Assembly: GCF_011745365.1 (NCBI RefSeq)
Contig: NW_024468911.1
Location: 310,001-374,000, forward strand
Direction: 5' to 3'
DNA from: Cryphonectria parasitica EP155
Lineage: Eukaryota > Ascomycota > Sordariomycetes > Diaporthales > Cryphonectriaceae
Length of the DNA: 64,000 nucleotides
Shown: piece by piece, positions 57,865 through 64,000 of the stretch
How positions within the stretch are numbered: position 1 is the stretch's first letter
Layout of the letters: each line of letters opens with the position of its first letter
Position numbers and translations under genes: made by a program
The notes under the pieces: model-generated
The model's database searches: none
Told to the model about the DNA's origin: nothing
Seen by the model: the letters and a program-made list of their open reading frames with translations, nothing else

Positions 57865-59128
57865 GATATCGCGGGACGGCAGTGGCGGAGGCGCGGAGGG
57901 AGATGACGCCGGGGAGTCCGGGTCTGGACGTTGGGGACGTGACCAGAAGAGTCGAGCCACCTTGTCTGCTTGAGCAGCAACGTATACCGGAGCTGCAGGT
58001 GGGTGGAATTATAAAATAGATATCAAGTGTTGAAAGCTGCCCTGCTCACTTAGTGCTGTGGTGCATCAAATTTGCTGTGGTAATGTTGTCGTCATTAAGT
58101 TGTATGTAGTATATGGGGTGACTGCAATGGGGCATTAAGAGAAAGAGCAAGTGTTGGAGTTGGGGGTGGATTATGTAAGACCAGAGCCTTGGACTGCCTG
58201 CACAGCTAGGATATGACATGTACTATAAGTGCATACATAGTACATGGTGCAATCCTTCAAAACCACCCCCATACTTTGCAAGAAGTATTGTCTAGCTTTT
58301 TTTTCTTCCTATTATTTTTCCTACATGACTGTCTGGTCTAATCATGCTGGCAAGGTCGCATAAATTCTGATTATGTCCAAGCCAGGCAATTCCTCTAATC
58401 CGTGGGATGCTTCGGGACCCGCGGAAGAACTGATGGTCAACAAGCAGAGTAAGTAATAATGGCATTCCCGGAACAAAAAACAAAACTACTTAGTACTTAC
58501 ATAGCACAGCATAGTAATATGCATAGTACTAGTAGTAATGAAGCAAGAGCAAAGCGACCTCGGTTGGGTTTCTCGATATGGTCGTACTGCTCTCCAGGTA
58601 CTCGCATGTACACGGCAGGTATCCTCCTCCACTTCGGTGGTCATGTGTACTTAGTCTGTACATAGTGTACACGCCTCACATGCAACTTCCCGTGGCCCCT
58701 GTAACCTCTCGTCCTTTCCGTTTTATCTTCCTCTCCCTTTTTTTTTTCTCTTCCTTTTTCTTCTTTCCCTTTTGCAATTCGGATATTTCATCCCAGCACA
58801 TACAACTCAAGGTACATATCGTACATAATCAGAGAATACAGTCATTCGTTTTGATCTTGATGCGTGGCCTGTACATTTCTCCTTGTGTCTCTGCGTAATA
58901 TTCTTCTTTTGGGTCCTTGCATCTTATTACTTGTCCTTCAGAACACCTCGCCGTCGACGCGAAGACTTACTTCAGACGCGACCAATTAAGAAAGCACACC
59001 GCTACAAATCCACTTTTACCACTTCTATACCCTTCTCCTTTCCAAAGAAAAACTTGAATTGCCAGCCTACTGCCTGGTGCTACTTGTCATCCGCTCGTTC
59101 TCTTCCCCAGATTCGACACCGCCTAGGC
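57865..59128. other. Divergent intergenic region between MIX23 and the long-chain-base kinase
   Basis: It holds the promoters of two divergent genes. GTAC/TAGTAC-rich patches lie at 58205-58250, 58485-58540 and 58640-58675, and a T-rich tract at 58735-58770. The frame at 58883-59281 runs into the kinase start and is not a separate gene. Confidence 0.4.
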
Positions 59129-61029
59129 ATGGCCGATCAATCACCGAAACCCGAGCCCTTGGTCCGGTCTCCCGATGACACCCTACGCCTCGGCGAGAAT
59201 GTCTCCCTCACGATACAAGAAGATTCTCTGCTGGTCCGAGGTACAAACACCCCGACCAAAGCCGTGCCAGGTAGACGATAAGATCCGCTGATCATCGGTT
59301 GATTGCGCAGATGGCACGTCGAGTACAACAAGCCACAAGAGCAACCGGTCATGCATACCTCGTGCCTCAGGTACGTTCCACGCCAGGCGCTCCAGAAGCT
59401 TGGGTCGTCCGGAGAACCCTCTTTACACAGACTGGCTGGTGGCTGTGGCAGACGCTGACGGCTCGTGCCATCCCCTCTCCCGTTGGGACATATAGGCCCT
59501 TCACGAAGATCCAGTGCCCCGCGGTCTATCCCGCTCTACAACGTCCTCTGGGCTGAGCTCTCAGCTGACCAGCACACCCTGACCGTTGATTACGCCGAGA
59601 ATGTCACCGATGTGCAGCTGCAGGCTGCTAAGCTGTCGTTCTCGACCACGCTCACAGCAGCAGCAACAACCTCAGCGCCCGGAGAGGGGGAGGATTCGTC
59701 CGCTCCTGCGGACTCCGAGGCCATCACGAGATGGGTCGATACACTCATGAGCCGTGCATACGGCCCAGCACCACGATGCAAGACCGCCTATGTGCTCGTC
59801 AATCCCCACGCCGGACCCGGCGGCGCACAGAAGAAGTGGGATCACCAGGTCAAGCCCATCTTCGAGGCTGCCCGTATGCCCATGACGATCCACACGACCA
59901 CGCGCTCCGGGGAGGCTCTGGACCTGGTGCGCCAGATGGACATAGACAAGTTCGACATTGTTGTCCCCTGCAGCGGCGACGGGCTGGCCTATGAGGTTTA
60001 CAACGGGCTAGGCAGCAGGCCCGATGCCAGCCGCGCCCTCCACAAGATCGCCGTGGCCCATGTGCCCTGCGGCAGCGGCAATGCCTTGGCCTGCAACGTC
60101 TTCGGCACCCACCGGCCCTCTCTGGCCGCCCTGGCCATCGTCAAGGGCGTGCCCACCCCGATAGACCTAATCAGCATCACCCAGGGCGGCACACGCACCC
60201 TGTCCTTCCTCAGCCAGACCCTGGGCGTCATGGCCGAGGCCGACCTGGCCACCGAGCACCTGCGCTGGATGGGTAGCGCCCGGTTCATGTACGGTGCCCT
60301 CACCCGCATCCTCAAGAAGAAGGAGTACCCCTGCGAGCTGTACGTCAAGATGGAGGTCGAGCACAAGGAGGGCGTGCGGGATCACTACAAGAGACACAGG
60401 GAGGGCAGCGTCGTGGGCCCGGACCTCGCCGCGGCGCCATCTTTGGACAGGGAGGGCCAGGCGGGCGAGAAAGGCCTCCCGCCGCTGAGATACGGCACCA
60501 CGGACGACAAAATCCCCGAGGACTGGGTCAAGGTGGACGCCGACAAGATCGGAACCATCTTCACCGGCAATGTGAGTGACACTGACCATTCTCTACCCTG
60601 CACTGACCATCAAAGTTGCCTTTATGTGTGCGTGTGTGGCTGACCTGACCAAACTATCCGCAGCTCGCCTGGATGGCACCTGACGTACTCTTTTTCAACG
60701 CCGCCCTGATGAATGATGGATTTCTAGACGTCTACATTATCAATGCCGACGTGCCCTTTTCCAAGGTTCTTGGCCTGTTCGCGTCCAGCAGTGATAACAC
60801 GTTCATCGACCACCCCCTTGTCAAATACTTCAAAGTGTCGGCATTCCGCATTGTCCCCAAGTACGAGCACGGGTACATCAGCATCGACGGCGAGAAGGTG
60901 CCGTTTGAGCCATTCCAAGCCGAAGTGCATCCTGGGCTGGGCATGGTGATTACCAAGAGAGGCACAGTGGAAGCACCGGGGCCCAAGAACTGGGATAAGG
61001 TCACTCCGGCCCAGCGGCTGATGGCTTGA
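59129..61029 (+). CDS. Sphingoid long-chain-base kinase (Lcb4/sphingosine kinase family)
   Basis: This enzyme phosphorylates sphingosine or phytosphingosine to signalling long-chain-base phosphates, usually at membranes. Proposed exons are 59129-59240, 59311-59370, 59496-60571 and 60664-61029, which keep the frame and give 537 residues. Exon 2 is only 60 bases and encodes a poorly conserved Ser/Thr-rich stretch; its borders are the least certain part. The family core starts at RSIPLYNVLWAEL. Then come the DAGK/LCBK motifs in order: AYVLVNPHAGPGGAQ (C1), VPCSGDGLAYEVYNGL (C2, SGDG as in yeast Lcb4), VPCGSGNALACNVFG (C3) and LSQTLGVMAEADLATEHLRW (C4). Exon 4 has LMNDGFLDVYIINADVP (C5) and FRIVPKYEHGYISIDGEKV at the end. 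The large variable insertion before C5 (PSLDREGQAGEKGLPPLRYG) is normal for fungi. It is convergent with the Nop52 gene. Confidence 0.9.
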
Positions 61030-61567
61030 AAAACCATCCAGCACACGAGAATGGTCTCGGGGAACTGTCAGGAGAAATGTCCAACATTCTATTTAGCAGC
61101 ATTCCTGCCGGCCTAAGCTCTGTTTGCGGCCTTTGTACGTAAGGCATAAGGCAGCAGATCAGCGTCTAGAAAGAGAAAAGAAGAAGAAAGTGATACCCAT
61201 AGAGAGAGGTGAACAGGAAGAAAGAAAGGAGAGAAGGAGAAAGCGGGGAAGAAAGAGTATTGGAAAGTATGGGCTTGCTACAAGAACAGGCGCTGGACAT
61301 CGAAGCGGTCACATGTTCACTCGATATAATCAGTCAACTTAATAATAGATTCCTTGGAAGCCGATGAATCAGGTCGGGGTATCTATCACATAATCCACCG
61401 ATGCCACGCCGCCCGTCCATATCTGAATCAGCCGTGAACGCCAACGCCATGCCTGGTAAGCAGTGTATCCGTTCCCTTCCACTCCCTTCCGTTCTGAATG
61501 AGCCTGTTGGTATCTCCTGAACCCTTTTAGGCCTGTCTCGAGAGGGGGCCAGCACCTCGTACTAAGC
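61030..61567. other. Shared 3' flank of two convergent genes
   Basis: This contains a purine-rich tract at 61165-61262 and no gene. Overlapping short frames on both strands show no domain. Confidence 0.4.
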
Positions 61568-62707
61568 TCATTCACCCAGGCCACCCCACCCCTCATCGTC
61601 ATCGTCCTTGCCGTCCGCCTCATCTCCACTGCTCCGGTTCCAGGGTAGACGGTCGTCGGCCAGCGAGTCTTTGGATCGTATCCGCACCGCAGTGCTGAGC
61701 GTCTCTTTGCGCAGGGTTTCGACCAGATCGTTGATGCGCTGCAGAACCTCGCGGCCAGACAAAGTATCGTTGCTAGCCTCCGTCTTCTTCTTCTTCATTT
61801 CCCGCTTATTCTTCGTCTCGTCTCCGCCGGCGTCACTCTCGTCCTCGCTTCCCTCAAGCATGCCTGCCTTCTCGGCCTCGTCCACCCAGATGTCGACGGC
61901 GTGCAGCTTGAGGCCGACGGGGACCATCTTGGGCATGAGGCCATCCTCCTCCGGCTCGCGCCTGCTCTCCTCGTCGGGCCGCAGGGGCCAGTCCGCAAGC
62001 AGACGCAACACCTGCTCGACCTTATCTGTATCCCACCTGACCTCGTCGTTGGTCTTGGCTTCGTCGGCGGCCACCGCCTTGCCATCGGCCCTCCTCTTCC
62101 TGCTAGCGCTGCTGCCACCGGCCTGTTTCTTGTTCGTCGTCGTCTTCTTTGTCTTGGCCGCCTCGGACGCCCGGCTCTGCGCCCACACAAGGCTTACACC
62201 CAGTACCCTTCTCACCAGTAACAGAAACTTCTCCATGCGGAGCACGTCAATGCCCGTGGTCCACTCGCGGGCCATGGTGGCCCAGAAACCCCGCAGCCAG
62301 GGAGCGACGGCCTCCTCAGGTAGGATCCAGACGAGCTCGGCCAGGTCCCTGCAGAGCTGCTGCTGGGGCAGCGGGCGGTCGCACATCCAGAGGGCGTAGA
62401 AAAGGCCCTTCCAGAGCTTGAGAATGTCGAGGGTGGAGAGCGAGGACGAGATGTGTTTTGCGGAGAGGAATGTGCATAGGGAGGCCAAGGCCTGCTCGCG
62501 TGCCTTGCGGTCTTTAGATGGGGGGAAGAAGAAGAAAAGAGAGACAACACAGTTAGTCATTGAGTCTGCCTTGCTTGCTTCTCGCTGCAGGGGAAGGGAG
62601 GAGAGAAGAAGATGAAGTGGGAAACGGGGGATGAATTATGGGGCTCACTTACCACTGGAGGCCATGTTCCTGATGAACGGCATGGAATTCTCCTGCGATG
62701 ATGCCAT
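61568..62707 (-). CDS. Nucleolar rRNA-processing protein Nop52/Rrp1
   Basis: This protein of the pre-60S pathway helps cleave and mature the ITS1-27S precursor in the nucleolus. Exon 1 (62653-62707) encodes MASSQENSMPFIRNMASS. A 141-base intron (62512-62652, GTAAGT to TAAAG) leads to exon 2 (61568-62511), giving 332 residues. The Nop52 fold begins at DRKAREQALASLCTFLSAK, then LSTLDILKLWKGLFYALWMC with DRPLPQQQLCRDLAELVW, and FWATMAREWTTGIDVLRMEK with FLLLVRRVLG. This is the characteristic WKGLFYxxWMxDKPxxQ pattern of Rrp1. The C-terminal half is charged and low in complexity (Lys/Asp/Glu and KKTTTNKKQ runs), as is usual, ending in an acidic DDDDEGWGGLGE. The N-terminal Met at 62707 gives the conserved NSMPFIRNMAS start. 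Confidence 0.9.
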
Positions 62708-63507
62708 GGCGATCGATCTCTGGAGGTTTGATATCCTTTGATGTAGGTCGAGAATAAGTCCAGTAGGGAAGTGCAATTATGTTTGTTAGGGTCTTCCCCT
62801 CTTCTTGGCGGTGCTGGGAGCTTGAGAGAGAAAGAGAACTGGAGACGATCTAAAATGCGGCAGAAAAAAAAGTTTTGGCGGTGTTGAACACTATAAGATA
62901 CTGCTGTACGTTAGCGGGCTGTACTTTGGTAGTACACCGTTTACCGGGGGGTACTTGGAGGGGGCGGGGACGCAGGGCCTGCAGGGTCGTTTGATTGGCG
63001 AATAGCGTTGGCGGCTCAGGGCTTCCTGGGCCTCTTCTTCACACCCCCTCCCCTCGAAAGACCCTAGCCGCTGCTCAGCATCGTTAGAGGCTTTCAACGG
63101 CACTGAGAAGAAGGACACCACGATAGGCTTATTAGAGGTGGTTTTTTTTTTCTTCACTCAACTTAGCACGCAGCCCTATGCAATGCAAAGCAAGGTTCGA
63201 TGAGAAAGACTTGTATGAGGTTGCCTCTCACTACTAGGCGGACCTGAAGTCATGTTTAGGTTGGGATCAGGTATGTAGATACACATATATATATATATTG
63301 TTTTGTTTCTTCCTTATTTTTAATTTTTGCTCTCTCGCCTCCTCCTTCTCTATCGCATTCATAAATATCACTTCGCCCCCACCCTCTATGTCCACTGGAT
63401 ATAAAATCTCCAAAAGTCCAAAAAGTAAAGAGATCACCTCAAAAGGATCCAAAAGGCAAAACCAATTATCTACTACCAACGTCTACATAGAACACGCAGA
63501 CAGTCAT
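62708..63507. other. Intergenic region
   Basis: This contains the promoter of the Nop52 gene and the 3' flank of the MFS gene at the right edge. An AT run is at 63284-63299 and a T11 run at 63143-63153. No gene was seen. Confidence 0.4.
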
Positions 63508-64000
63508 CTAAAACTTGCGAGCCAACTTAGACCTAGCCCTGATCTGAGGTCCAAAGAAATAGAGGATATACACCAGGGCGACCAGGCCAAAGGAGACGAA
63601 GCCCAGTGTGGCCATGGCCCACTTTGTGCTCATGTTCTCGAACATAGCGATACCAGCGTGGGCGCAGCCGGCGGCGATGAGGAAACTGGGGATCAGGAAT
63701 GCGGCGACGGCGGAGGCGGCCACGTTGGGGTACGAGTCGGTAAGGTAGTTCAGCATGGCCAGCCACAGGAAAGGATCACAGATGGCGAGCAGGCCGCCGG
63801 CGATGACGGGCGACCAGTAGCTGACGCTACCGTCGTCGGTGAAAGCGAACCACAACAGAGAGATGGGGAAGCCCCAGACGCCGACGAGCGAGGTGAGGAA
63901 GCGGGCCTCGGGGCGGTTGGTGCCGTGCTTGAGACGGTCGCGCTTGTAGAGCCAGGTCTGGAGGGGCACGATGCAGAACATGATGGCCACGCCGACAACA
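63508..64000 (-). CDS. MFS transporter, C-terminal part, cut by the window edge
   Basis: This is the 3' exon of a major facilitator gene on the minus strand. The stop codon is at 63508-63510 and the gene continues beyond position 64000. About 164 residues are visible, with hydrophobic segments VVGVAIMFCIVPLQTWLYKR, FLTSLVGVWGFPISLLWFAF, VIAGGLLAICDPFLWLAMLN, AFLIPSFLIAAGCAHAGIAM and FVSFGLVALVYILYFFGPQI. The loop YKRDRLKHGTNRPEARF and the pattern SYWSPVIAGGLLA, NYLTDSYPNVAASAVA recall DHA1 polyamine/multidrug transporters of fungi. The C-terminus is RARSKLARKF. The start and the N-terminal six helices are outside the window, so the substrate group is only a likely guess. Confidence 0.8.
   Translation of the reverse strand, partial: VVGVAIMFCIVPLQTWLYKRDRLKHGTNRPEARFLTSLVGVWGFPISLLWFAFTDDGSVSYWSPVIAGGLLAICDPFLWLAMLNYLTDSYPNVAASAVAAFLIPSFLIAAGCAHAGIAMFENMSTKWAMATLGFVSFGLVALVYILYFFGPQIRARSKLARKF

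Overview
This is a stretch of nuclear genome from a filamentous ascomycete (Pezizomycotina). It is probably a Sordariomycete. The basis is: short GT-AG introns of roughly 55-270 bases with CTGAC/CTAAC-like branch sites, strong C preference at third codon positions in housekeeping genes, a class II hydrophobin, a fungal three-domain tRNA ligase and a Zn(II)2Cys6 regulator. The species call is inference. No tRNA, rRNA, transposon, CRISPR array or viral gene was recognised.

Layout. Positions 1 to about 10.7 kb look like accessory sequence: a decayed Gfo/Idh/MocA oxidoreductase (434-1540), a cytochrome P450 remnant (2581-2785), a DHA2-type MFS transporter whose first splice donor looks damaged (3499-5369), a class II hydrophobin (6120-6678), then about 4 kb without genes. 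From 11 kb onward the genes are mostly conserved housekeeping genes: proteasome ATPase Rpt5, a DUF4870 membrane protein, mitochondrial ribosomal protein L10/L11-type, anthranilate phosphoribosyltransferase (TRP4), tRNA ligase, an Ish1/Msc1-type repeat protein, a small membrane protein of unknown function, an SLC25 mitochondrial carrier, a UPF0643 protein, eIF3h, S-adenosylhomocysteine hydrolase and a 2-hydroxyacid dehydrogenase. Next comes a Zn2Cys6 transcription factor, followed by an 8 kb gene-free, microsatellite-rich interval on its upstream side. The last part holds the NatA auxiliary subunit, MIX23, a sphingoid long-chain-base kinase, the nucleolar rRNA-processing protein Nop52/Rrp1 and the 3' part of another MFS transporter cut by the window edge.

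Functional links are loose, as expected for a fungal chromosome. Several genes act in translation and its RNA supply (tRNA ligase, eIF3h, mitochondrial L10, Nop52, NatA). Two could touch S-adenosylmethionine metabolism (SAH hydrolase, and the SLC25 carrier if it is of the SAM type). Two are in mitochondrial biology (L10-type, MIX23).

I found no clear undescribed multi-gene system. The most interesting signals are in gene structure: essential C-terminal motifs of Rpt5 (HbYX tail) and SAH hydrolase (NAD-contacting tail) each lie on a terminal microexon; the Zn2Cys6 motif is split by a 1.2 kb intron; a frame-preserving stop-free intron sits next to the PRPP loop of TRP4; an upstream start in tRNA ligase would add a presequence-like N-terminus; a GC-AG intron carries a 12-bp minisatellite; and introns recur at the same position of the Ish1 repeat.
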